Positions 39,777-48,285 of a stretch of 64,000 nucleotides of DNA are shown here, in pieces. The position numbers and the translations under genes are program-made. This DNA comes from Puniceicoccaceae bacterium (GTDB lineage: Bacteria > Verrucomicrobiota > Verrucomicrobiia > Opitutales > JAFGAQ01): assembly GCA_028285755.1 (NCBI GenBank), contig JANQOQ010000008.1:833399-897398 (forward strand), in the 5' to 3' direction. Numbering within the stretch: the first letter of the stretch is position 1; every line of letters starts with the position of its first letter. A model generated the notes under the pieces. That model saw only the letters and a program-made list of their open reading frames with translations, did no database searches and was not told the DNA's origin.

Positions 39777-42734
39777 ATGACCATGACCTCGCTTACATAC
39801 AGATTTCGCCTTTTCCTCCTCCTGCTCATGGGGGCATTGGGATTATCCCATTCACTCCATTCAGTAACGTCAGTACAATCAGTGACACCTGGTAATGGCA
39901 CTCTCTTTGAAAACCAGGTAGGCCAGGCAATATCGATAACCGTAGTGATCGCTTCAACGGTTATTGATGGTAGTGATGACGGAGTATTTGCAATTACGTG
40001 GTCTAACAGTGATAGCACGGTCTTTAATGAAGAAATCTTAAATACATCCAGTTTGACATTTCCGACTGCTGCAGCTGGCACACAATCAATGACAGCCAGC
40101 TTTACACCTCCCTATACGGGAACATTTAATTTCAATGTGCGCAGCCCGTCGGGTGTTATTGGCACATTCTCATACAACGTGCCCTCTGTGGGTTCAGTGC
40201 CTTCAGGAGTTAACATCACCTTCCCTGCGGATGGGGCAAGTTTCCTGCCCGGTGAGCAAATTACCATTACTGCGCAGGCGAGTGATCCCGACGGCTCTAT
40301 CTCCAAGGTTGAATTCCTTCTGGGAGATGCGACCAGTGGGCTGACGGGCAACCCGATCTTTACCGTCCTGGCGGAAGATACCACGGCTCCCTATTCGACG
40401 ACTTTTACGATCGGTGGTGTTGGCGAGTATAAGATTTCTGCTCGGGCTTTTGACAGTGCGGGCAACAGCACGCGTAGCTCAACAGTGTCCTTCTTCGGTT
40501 CGGAGACTCCCGTGCTACAGACATTGACAAGTGTGGTGATGCGCACCCCGCTGGACGGGTCGAGTGTTTCAGTGATCAACCCGGTCGAGCTCTCCGCAGT
40601 CGTTCAACCGGCTGCCCTGCGCACACAGGTCTCACTCGACTATTTCGTAGATGGGTTCAAGGTCAATGACACGCCAATTACCGAGTCCAGCACCGAGGGG
40701 TTTTTTGAGTTTAGCTATGAAGGTTATGTGGGCACGTATCCCATAACGGCACGGGCCAGCCTGAATAATGGTACCTTTGTGGAGACTTTAAACGCGGCAG
40801 ACGTTACCTTTGTGGCGGTTGGCAGCGACCCGCAGATGTCAATCTCAGCACCCCTGGGAGCGGGCGTAACGATCGGAACTACCCGCCAATTTACCGTGCA
40901 GGCAGCCGACAGTGGTGCACTCATTGAGGAAGTCGAGCTCATCGTGAATGGAGAATCCGTTGCGACGGAGACCCGCTCTTCATTTCCGTTTGTTTTTGAT
41001 TTTACGTTCCCGAGTATGGGCTTCTTCGATATCTATGCGATTGGTACCTTTACCAATGGTAACCGGGCGCGCACAAACGTGATATCCATTACCGTAGGAG
41101 CAGGAGCAGCCCCCTCGGTTTCGGTGGTAGCTCCCTTGAGCGGAGGTCAGTTTTTGCCGGGCACGAATCTACCGATACTTGTCACCGCAAACGATCCGAA
41201 CAGCCTGATCGAGCAAGTGCAGATTTTTGTAAACAACACGCTGATCCAAACCGCCTTGCGACAAACGGGCGGCAGTTTCAGCCCCGAGCTGAATACATTC
41301 TCTTACGTTTTCCCCTTCCCGGGAGATTATTCGATCTATGCCCAGGCACAAGATGCCAGCGGCAATGTTTCGCAATCGAATGTCGTAAATGTAAAGGCAG
41401 CGAACAATGATAATACGACTCCGAAAGTGGTGATGAGCCACCCCTTGCCCGTGGGTGGGGGCGATACGGTGAACGATGTATCCGTGGGCTCAAGCATGTT
41501 TCTCAATGCATTGGCGACGGATGGGGATGGCACCATCCAGCAAGTGCGGTTCTACATCAATGGACAGCAGATCGGCACCACCTCGACAAAATTCCGCGAT
41601 ACCTATTCGCTGTTTTTCGAGCCGACCACACCCGGTACCTACTATATCTTCGCCGAAGCGGTGGATAATGATGGCAAAATCGGGCAGTCTTCACCTTTGC
41701 AGCTCAGCGTGAATGCACTGGAGGCCTCTTTACCGATCATCCAGATTCAACCATTGAATGCAAACAACAGCTTTATCGACCAGGGGAGCAGTGTGAACAT
41801 CAGCGCTCTTGCCGATGGAGGGTTGATTGGTATCGATCAGGTGAATTTTTATGTGAATGGAGTCTTCCTGGATGCGGATGACGCTGCAGATGATGGCAAT
41901 GATTTGTTATTTACATCCGACTTTTTGGTCGATGAGGCCGGAACATTCCTGGTCTACGGACGTGCGATCCAGATCGACCCCAACGGGCTAACCACCGATA
42001 ATTGGGTGATCTCTGATCCCGTGGGTCTCGTGGTTTCCCCGCGCAGCAGCAATCGGGATTTTGTGATCCGCACTCAGCAGGATTTCTTCGGGGTCACACT
42101 CAGTCAGTCAGATTTGGACCAACAGGTGAGCCGACTGGACTCAGGGCAGGTCTCCCAGGCTCAGTATATTTTCGAACTCACCCAGCAAGCCAGTTATCTG
42201 AATACGCGTGAAGGGCTCATGGCGCGCTTCCTGTTAAGTGGGGATTGGCCAAACCCGAGCGTGCAGTTTCAGGATCTGAATACGATGAATACCCTCGGGC
42301 TGGGGAATTTGGTAACGGTGTTACTCCCGGTATTCCAGAATACCTATTTCGCTGGCAAACGTATTCCCGATGCTTTTTCGAGTGATGCGGACTATGAGGA
42401 ATTCTTCCGCCTGCTATTTAATAATAAGTATGGATCGGATCCTCAGGGAGATCAAACCAGCCGCGGAGTGCAACAGATGAAAGCGCTCGGCACCAATAAT
42501 TTTGTAATCGAGTTTATTCGCGATACGGATGCGCTGCCATTTGGAGGTGGTACGATCTCGGCCATCCTGGGCATCCCGAACCCACCGAACACCCGCCTGC
42601 CTGACCTTGCTGACAGTGCATCGATCCTGATCAATATGCTCAATATAGATCCCAGCACTCAGGAAGTCGAAAATCTGAGCAACCAGCCGCTGCTGAATCA
42701 AATCCAGTCGCTCCTGCAGGATTCGCGCTACTAA
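39777..42734 (+). CDS. Large secreted protein with six Ig-like modules
   Basis: This protein of 985 residues begins with a signal peptide (RFRLFLLLLMGALGLSHSLHS). After a unique N-terminal region come six Ig-like beta modules of about 100 residues each. Their starts lie near residues 145, 252, 352, 445, 549 and 652. Each opens with a Pro-rich strand (ITFPADGASFLPG, VSVVAPLSGGQFLPG) and has a D-x-D/G-S-I-x-x-V-x-F/I-x-V-N strand pair. This is the Big_7-like type found in adhesins and enzymes. The C-terminal 225 residues recall DUF4214-like helical repeats (FFGVTLSQSDLDQQV). It probably sits at the cell surface, carried by or near the adjacent secretin. No catalytic motif is seen. Confidence 0.82.
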   Translation: MTMTSLTYRFRLFLLLLMGALGLSHSLHSVTSVQSVTPGNGTLFENQVGQAISITVVIASTVIDGSDDGVFAITWSNSDSTVFNEEILNTSSLTFPTAAAGTQSMTASFTPPYTGTFNFNVRSPSGVIGTFSYNVPSVGSVPSGVNITFPADGASFLPGEQITITAQASDPDGSISKVEFLLGDATSGLTGNPIFTVLAEDTTAPYSTTFTIGGVGEYKISARAFDSAGNSTRSSTVSFFGSETPVLQTLTSVVMRTPLDGSSVSVINPVELSAVVQPAALRTQVSLDYFVDGFKVNDTPITESSTEGFFEFSYEGYVGTYPITARASLNNGTFVETLNAADVTFVAVGSDPQMSISAPLGAGVTIGTTRQFTVQAADSGALIEEVELIVNGESVATETRSSFPFVFDFTFPSMGFFDIYAIGTFTNGNRARTNVISITVGAGAAPSVSVVAPLSGGQFLPGTNLPILVTANDPNSLIEQVQIFVNNTLIQTALRQTGGSFSPELNTFSYVFPFPGDYSIYAQAQDASGNVSQSNVVNVKAANNDNTTPKVVMSHPLPVGGGDTVNDVSVGSSMFLNALATDGDGTIQQVRFYINGQQIGTTSTKFRDTYSLFFEPTTPGTYYIFAEAVDNDGKIGQSSPLQLSVNALEASLPIIQIQPLNANNSFIDQGSSVNISALADGGLIGIDQVNFYVNGVFLDADDAADDGNDLLFTSDFLVDEAGTFLVYGRAIQIDPNGLTTDNWVISDPVGLVVSPRSSNRDFVIRTQQDFFGVTLSQSDLDQQVSRLDSGQVSQAQYIFELTQQASYLNTREGLMARFLLSGDWPNPSVQFQDLNTMNTLGLGNLVTVLLPVFQNTYFAGKRIPDAFSSDADYEEFFRLLFNNKYGSDPQGDQTSRGVQQMKALGTNNFVIEFIRDTDALPFGGGTISAILGIPNPPNTRLPDLADSASILINMLNIDPSTQEVENLSNQPLLNQIQSLLQDSRY

Positions 42735-42786
42735 GTGCTGAACGATCAGGGATTGCCCCCTGTCAAATAGCTGGTAGGTATAAATT

Positions 42787-43698
42787 ATGGATGCGAAAAC
42801 GCAGGAAATGCTGAAACGGGTGCGGATGCTCGAAATCCAGACGCGTAAGATTGTCAATCAGGCATTAACGGGCTCTTATCAGAGTGCATTCAAGGGCAGA
42901 GGTATTGATTTTGAGGAAGTGCGCGAATACGCCTATGGGGATGACGTTCGCTCCATCGATTGGAATGTCACCGCACGTTCAGACTGGCCCTACGTGAAGC
43001 AGTTTCGCGAGGAGCGAGAGCTCTCAATTATCCTCATGCTTGATTTGAGCGCATCGGGTTTTTTTGGCAGTAGCAGCCAGAGCAAGCGCGACCTGGCTAT
43101 CGAGCTGGCGAGTGTTCTGGCGTTTTCCGCTTCGTTAAGTAATGACAAGGTAGGACTGGTGTTGTTTACGGACCGTATTGAAAAGCTGATCATCCCCGCG
43201 AAGGGGCGTAAGCATGTTTTGCGCATCATTCGGGAGCTACTGGTATTTGAATCGGAGGGAAAGTCGACCGATATCATCGGAGCGCTAGGCTATGTTTTAA
43301 AAATGATGAAAAAGCGCTCGGTCATTTTTCTGTTGTCAGACTTTTTGCAGTTTTCAGATGCCTACCCGCAAACGGACAGCCGCCAGCCCCTCTTTAAGAC
43401 ACTCCGCCTTGCCGAGCAAAAGCACGACTTAATCTGTGGCATTATATCGGACCCCCGGGAAGAGGAGTTGCCTTCCGTAGGCATCATCGAGCTCGAAGAT
43501 GCGGAGACCGGGGATATCGTGGAAGTGAATACCCAATCCCGCCGCTTACGTGAGCGCTATGCGCATGTGAACCGGGAATTTAAGAAACGCCGCGATATTG
43601 CATTTAAGAAAAGCGGGCTTGATTATTTGCATTTGAGGACGAACGAGTCCTATGTTAAGGCATTGCAGGGCTTGTTTGAACGCCGAGCAAATGCCTGA
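42787..43698 (+). CDS. DUF58 domain-containing protein (von Willebrand A-like)
   Basis: This protein of 303 residues has the DUF58 core GRGIDFEEVREYAYGDDVRS then IDWNVTARSDWPYVKQF. A vWA-like metal site DLSASGFFGS follows at about residue 82. It has no membrane segment, so it is cytoplasmic. DUF58 proteins normally sit beside a MoxR AAA ATPase and act in protein maturation or stress. No moxR gene is present in this window. It lies 52 bases after the Ig-repeat gene and 73 bases before the OMP gene. Confidence 0.92.
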   Translation: MDAKTQEMLKRVRMLEIQTRKIVNQALTGSYQSAFKGRGIDFEEVREYAYGDDVRSIDWNVTARSDWPYVKQFREERELSIILMLDLSASGFFGSSSQSKRDLAIELASVLAFSASLSNDKVGLVLFTDRIEKLIIPAKGRKHVLRIIRELLVFESEGKSTDIIGALGYVLKMMKKRSVIFLLSDFLQFSDAYPQTDSRQPLFKTLRLAEQKHDLICGIISDPREEELPSVGIIELEDAETGDIVEVNTQSRRLRERYAHVNREFKKRRDIAFKKSGLDYLHLRTNESYVKALQGLFERRANA

Positions 43699-43727
43699 TC
43701 TTTTATCATTTTAATTATTGTCATGTC

Positions 43728-43750
43728 GTGGTATACTTATTGCATACCAC
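43728..43750. promoter_or_regulatory. Perfect inverted repeat upstream of the barrel gene
   Basis: GTGGTAT (43728-43734) is mirrored by ATACCAC (43744-43750) across a 9-base AT-rich centre. It lies 21 bases before the TTG start at 43772. With no T-tail it looks more like an operator or leader hairpin than a terminator for the DUF58 gene. Confidence 0.45.
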
Positions 43751-43771
43751 TGAGTTGTAGACTCACCAAAG

Positions 43772-45853
43772 TTGAAAAAGTTATTAGCAGTTTGGTTTGG
43801 GTTAAGTAGTTGTTGGCTTACCCAGGCAGCCGAATGGGTGGAATTGGAAAGTTATTGGACTTCCCAGGACTCGTTGTATTGGGGAGATTCCCGGCTGGGA
43901 AGTGATGGTGTACAGAATGGCACGCGTGATCTCACTTTTCAGGAGCTCCGAAACCTCATGCCTGAAATCCGATCCTGGGGTGAACAGCGCAATGTTGCCG
44001 TGGATTATTCAGCAGGGGTGTTTAATAACCGCCTGGATCTGGGCCTGGGATTTGATAGTCCCGGTCTTACGAATTTCTCCCCGCGCTTAATGCCTTTCGG
44101 TGGACCCCTTTCATATAGTCAGGGACGTGACTTTACTTTCAGGCTCGAAGACAGTGAATTTGTAGAGCAGGGTCAGGGTTTTCTGGATTATTACCGATTG
44201 GATTTACCATTTGATGATACGAAGACCGTTGTTGAGGCCTCATTTGGCCAATTTGATTCTATGACAGCTTCGCTGGAATCTGAGGTAAATATGGGTGCCA
44301 TGCAGATGGACGTGAAAACCGCTCTGCGTGAGTTTGGTAACTTTACCGACGGAAAGGGTGTGCGCCTTACCGATAGCCTGGATCTGGCGAATCCTAAATT
44401 CCGCTACAGTGATGATGCTGACAGCCGCAGTATATACTCCATACGTGAATATCAAATGCAGGGGCGCTACTTCATTTCCCGGGATCAGCAATTTCAAATA
44501 TCGGGCAAATATACCGATGCGAGTGATGTGTATTTTCCGCAGTTGAGGATGGATGCTCTCTACGACCGGGGCTCCACCGTTTCCATGGCGTATATGGCGC
44601 GCCGGCCTTCGGCATCTCTTCAAAACATGACAATACGTGCATATGCGAGTAACGCTCAGCAGCTATTCAATGACCGGCTTAGGGTGAGTAAATTTCGTTT
44701 TATCGAAAACCCTGAAGCAGATGATTTTTTCACCGAGGCGAGATCCCGCAGTAGTGCGCAAGGTTTTGAAATGAGCGGAACCAAAGAATATGTGGATGGT
44801 CAGATAGGATTTGGTCTGCGCTGGAATAATCAGGAGTGGGATGCGGTCACCAATACGCTTGGGGTGATTTCTCAGATGTTACCCGATATCAGCCAGACGT
44901 TGATGGGTGGATTTATTGAAGGTCAACGTTATGTGGGTAACTTTCAGATCTCGGGAACGTTGCAGATTGATCAACAGGAAACTACCGCAAACGGAAGTCA
45001 GATCATTTTACGCCGCTATCGCAACTTTGCCCCCAAACGCGCAGATAATTCATCCCTGCGCAGCTCGATGAAATTGCTCTACGAGATCAATGATAACAGC
45101 AATGCGTATGTCCAGCTTGGCTATTCAGTGAGAGCACCTGATCCGCATGAGCTGTTTTTGCAGTATCAGCATGAGCAGGCACCCGGAAACTTGTTACTAT
45201 GGTTGGGTAATCCCGATTTGGATGAGGTGCGCAATACTTCTATGGATATTGGGTACACTGCGAGGACCCGTAAGCTCAGCTTCAGTATGAAGGGCTTCTA
45301 TTCATTTATTCAGGATTTAATATACATTGAAAATTTGAATCCGAACCAAATCGGCGGTGAGCAATTTATAGGCACTGCAATCAGCTACAATAATATTGAT
45401 GCTCTGGTTTTTGGCGGAGACCTGGAGGTAGCGCTGGATTTCACCAAAAATCTTCGACTTGAAGGCGGTGTGGAAATGCTTAAGGGCAAAAAGCGCAGGC
45501 TGAATACGTTTTCCGGCGATGAGGATCTTGCCGAGATGCCTCCTTTGCAAGGCCACGTGGCACTTAGTTTTGATAATGACCAAATCTTCGGAAAATTCGA
45601 AGTACGTATGGCGGATGCTCAGTTGGATGTGGATGAGTCCATCTCGGAAGTCAGGCTCGATAGCTATACGATTTTGAATTTAATGATGGGTTACAATCTA
45701 ACGACCAATACTCTTTGGACGGTGGGTGTTGAGAATATTGGGGACCAGGTTTATACGCGCCAAAATGCCAATATCCGGAATCCTTTCACTAATTACGGTA
45801 TTGTAAATGAAACCGGACGTTTCGTTTTTATGTCTCTAAAATGGCAGTTTTAG
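43772..45853 (+). CDS. TonB-receptor-like outer-membrane barrel without a standard plug
   Basis: This protein of 693 residues starts at TTG. It has a signal peptide (LLAVWFGLSSCWLTQAA) and a terminal WQF, as outer-membrane barrels have. From about residue 145 it reads as alternating barrel strands, with a late YSVRAPDPHELFLQYQ and GNPDLDEVRNTSMDIGYT, the TonB-dependent receptor C-terminal pattern. The N-terminal part lacks the plug-domain ending (GG-V-x-N/I-x-T) seen in the other receptor at 59.6 kb. It may be a receptor with a reduced plug or a porin-like derivative. An inverted repeat precedes it. Confidence 0.8.
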   Translation: MKKLLAVWFGLSSCWLTQAAEWVELESYWTSQDSLYWGDSRLGSDGVQNGTRDLTFQELRNLMPEIRSWGEQRNVAVDYSAGVFNNRLDLGLGFDSPGLTNFSPRLMPFGGPLSYSQGRDFTFRLEDSEFVEQGQGFLDYYRLDLPFDDTKTVVEASFGQFDSMTASLESEVNMGAMQMDVKTALREFGNFTDGKGVRLTDSLDLANPKFRYSDDADSRSIYSIREYQMQGRYFISRDQQFQISGKYTDASDVYFPQLRMDALYDRGSTVSMAYMARRPSASLQNMTIRAYASNAQQLFNDRLRVSKFRFIENPEADDFFTEARSRSSAQGFEMSGTKEYVDGQIGFGLRWNNQEWDAVTNTLGVISQMLPDISQTLMGGFIEGQRYVGNFQISGTLQIDQQETTANGSQIILRRYRNFAPKRADNSSLRSSMKLLYEINDNSNAYVQLGYSVRAPDPHELFLQYQHEQAPGNLLLWLGNPDLDEVRNTSMDIGYTARTRKLSFSMKGFYSFIQDLIYIENLNPNQIGGEQFIGTAISYNNIDALVFGGDLEVALDFTKNLRLEGGVEMLKGKKRRLNTFSGDEDLAEMPPLQGHVALSFDNDQIFGKFEVRMADAQLDVDESISEVRLDSYTILNLMMGYNLTTNTLWTVGVENIGDQVYTRQNANIRNPFTNYGIVNETGRFVFMSLKWQF

Positions 45854-45922
45854 TTACGGTATACCCATTTTTATACTTTTCAATCCTCCCTGCATAAGTC
45901 CTAATGACCGCTTTTAGCTGTT

Positions 45923-46867
45923 ATGCGCCTGTCGATCATTATATCTGTTTACAATTGCGTGGACTTGACGCGGCGTTGTTTGGACACGCTCTTGCCGACG
46001 ATTCCCCAGGATTTAGACCATGAGATTGTATTAATCGATGACGGTAGCACGGATGACAGCCGCAATTACCTTTCTGAGTTTGCTAAACAATACGCGCATT
46101 GCAATGTGCTGCTGAACCCTGAAAACCAGGGTTATGCACGCAGTAACAATCATGGCGCCCGATTAGCCAATGGGGATCTGCTGCTATTCTTAAACAATGA
46201 TACCGAACTTACTGAAGGCTGGCTGGAGCCGATGTTGGCCGGTATAAAGAAATGTGCTAAGGTGGGAATGATCGGCAATGTGCAGAAGCGGATCAGCGAT
46301 AAGATGATTGATCATGCGGGAGTATTTATAAGTGCAGAAGGCAAACCCGCACACCTTCAGGTGGACCCCAGTGTCGAGTACCCCAAGAGTAAGTACTCTG
46401 AGCAATTTGCAGTGACGGGAGCCTGTTTCCTGATAGCGGCAAGTCTATTCAATAAAGTCGGAGGTTTTGGCACGGAGTTTCTCAATGGCGGAGAAGATAT
46501 GGACCTTAATTTCAAGGTGAAGCAACTTGGTTTTCGCATGTATGTTGCGAATAGGAGCGTGATTTATCACCATGTGAGTGCATCACCGGGCAGAAATGAT
46601 CATCACGAGCAGAACACCCGCATCCTTTTTGGTAAGTGGCGGGATTTACTGCTCGCAGAGGGGGCACTGCAATGGTGCAGGGACTATGTCGAACGTGTGG
46701 ATGGCGACTCCAATCTGGAACGGGACATTACTTACAGGAAGTGCCGGAAAGTTGCTAAGAACCCCCGCCGAAAACCCACCCAGCAGGCAATAGATGAGGT
46801 TAATGCGTTCATGGTGGGCCAGGAGCAAGCCTGGGAAGCCATGTTTGATACTCCCAAAAGCAATTAG
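45923..46867 (+). CDS. Glycosyltransferase family 2
   Basis: This protein of 314 residues has the GT-A fold start LSIIISVYNCVDLTRRCLDT, a nucleotide site IVLIDDGSTDDS and the metal-binding LFLNNDTELTEGW. The acceptor-side GGEDMDLNFKVKQLGFRMY follows, then the conserved His of VIYHHVSASPG. It should move a sugar to a polysaccharide or lipid at the inner face of the membrane; it has no membrane helix. The genes on either side do not form a surface-polysaccharide cluster. Its end overlaps the coiled-coil gene by 4 bases, convergent. Confidence 0.9.
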   Translation: MRLSIIISVYNCVDLTRRCLDTLLPTIPQDLDHEIVLIDDGSTDDSRNYLSEFAKQYAHCNVLLNPENQGYARSNNHGARLANGDLLLFLNNDTELTEGWLEPMLAGIKKCAKVGMIGNVQKRISDKMIDHAGVFISAEGKPAHLQVDPSVEYPKSKYSEQFAVTGACFLIAASLFNKVGGFGTEFLNGGEDMDLNFKVKQLGFRMYVANRSVIYHHVSASPGRNDHHEQNTRILFGKWRDLLLAEGALQWCRDYVERVDGDSNLERDITYRKCRKVAKNPRRKPTQQAIDEVNAFMVGQEQAWEAMFDTPKSN

Positions 46868-48270
46868 AGCCTGCGGAAGACTTGATTGCTCAGCTTGGTA
46901 ACGATGGTATTCGTCCGCTCAGCGTCAAACGCTTCCCCGAGCCAGATAGTGTCAGTAACACTTACATGATCTACGAGACCCGCGTATTCACGATTGACCA
47001 TGATTCCCATGAATTCTCCGGTTTTCGCGAGAACGAGATCACCCGTAGCCGGCGAAAATTCGCCGAATAGTTGGCTCAGTATTTTCTGGTCCATTTGCAA
47101 CGCGCGCGAGAAATCCGGGTGTACATTGAATTTGGACTCGCCGAAGTAATTCTCATCTCCATTGATGACCACTGCCTCGGAGAAACGGAAAGGGTCAAGC
47201 ACGACGGGAAAGATTTCAATCTGGTTTTGCTGAAGTATGGAAGTGTCGATCGGTATGACCACGATCCGCGGATCTATCCGCATGAACTGCAGGCGATCCG
47301 GCTTATAGGTAAGGTTGCCGATTTTGATTTCGACGTTCACTTCATCGTAAAGGGGTGTGATTTGATTGAGATCGAAGGGAGTATTACGGGCATGCAGGAT
47401 CGCGTAGGTGGCTTTGGTATCGGTGATTAAAATAGTGCGTGCGTTTATTTGTTTTTGCCGTTCCTGAAAGATGCCGGGGTAAGCGGTATCAAATACAACC
47501 TCCACGCGGTTGCTTTTAAATTGAGTAAAGAGTGCGCTCGGAGTCTTCGGCTGCATGAGCTGGATTTCTTCCTTGATCTCGATAGAAGTCCCGGCCAAAG
47601 CGGTTACGCCTTTGCTGAGTTCTTCCGCCTGTTTTTCAGCTTCCTGTCTTTGTTGGCGTTCAAACTCTACTTCCAGCTTGGTGTTCTCGAGCTGCTGACT
47701 TACGAGAACATTGCGCGTTTCTGCGACTTTAAGCTCGGTGAGCACCTCTTGCTTTTCACGCTCGATATCAGCCTTTTCGGCCTCAATCTCATCAATGGTA
47801 TCCTGAGTTTGCTGAAGTTCAGCTTCCTTTTGTTCGATCTCCATCTGTGCAAGTCTTAGCCGCTCGCGTTCAACGGCATTTTCCTCGCGCAGTCGTAGTA
47901 AGTCGGAAGCCAGGGTTCCTCTTTCCTGGGATATTAGCTCCTTTTCTTCGATCAAATTCTCGGTTCGGGTACGTTCTTCAGAGAGGAGGTCTTCCGTTTG
48001 ACTAAGTTCATCCCGGGTATTCGCGAGTAATTCATCTCTGCGTTCAATTGTGTTTTCTGCGGATTTTAGCTCTTCAGCGAGTGCCGTCTGTTGTTCACGC
48101 TCAGACTCCAGCGAAAGTCTCAAGACTTCGATCATGTCTTGCTCGATGGTTGCCTCGGGTGTGCTTTCCACTTCGGCTGTTTCTTCCTCAACCGGGGCGT
48201 CAAAGCGTGCCAGGGGTAGCAGGCTCAACAGCAGAAAGTCACAAATAATGAGTAGCAGACTACGATTCAT
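46864..48270 (-). CDS. Single-helix membrane protein with long coiled coil and possible inactive trypsin-like domain
   Basis: This protein of 468 residues has one N-terminal helix, MNRSLLLIICDFLLLSLLP, with an Asp (D11) inside it. The position of that Asp recalls the proton-path Asp of ExbD, TolR and MotB. Residues about 40-230 form a long charged coiled coil (Glu/Gln/Arg/Leu heptads). The C-terminal 235 residues are rich in beta strands and end with GDLVLAKTGEFMGIMVN, in the place of the GxSGG region of trypsin-like proteases, but no catalytic Ser, His or Asp set is visible. It is encoded 15 bases after the 567-residue membrane protein. No described family comes to mind with this make-up. 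Confidence 0.75.
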   Translation of the reverse strand: MNRSLLLIICDFLLLSLLPLARFDAPVEEETAEVESTPEATIEQDMIEVLRLSLESEREQQTALAEELKSAENTIERRDELLANTRDELSQTEDLLSEERTRTENLIEEKELISQERGTLASDLLRLREENAVERERLRLAQMEIEQKEAELQQTQDTIDEIEAEKADIEREKQEVLTELKVAETRNVLVSQQLENTKLEVEFERQQRQEAEKQAEELSKGVTALAGTSIEIKEEIQLMQPKTPSALFTQFKSNRVEVVFDTAYPGIFQERQKQINARTILITDTKATYAILHARNTPFDLNQITPLYDEVNVEIKIGNLTYKPDRLQFMRIDPRIVVIPIDTSILQQNQIEIFPVVLDPFRFSEAVVINGDENYFGESKFNVHPDFSRALQMDQKILSQLFGEFSPATGDLVLAKTGEFMGIMVNREYAGLVDHVSVTDTIWLGEAFDAERTNTIVTKLSNQVFRRL

Positions 48271-48285
48271 CCGGGATAATCCAAT

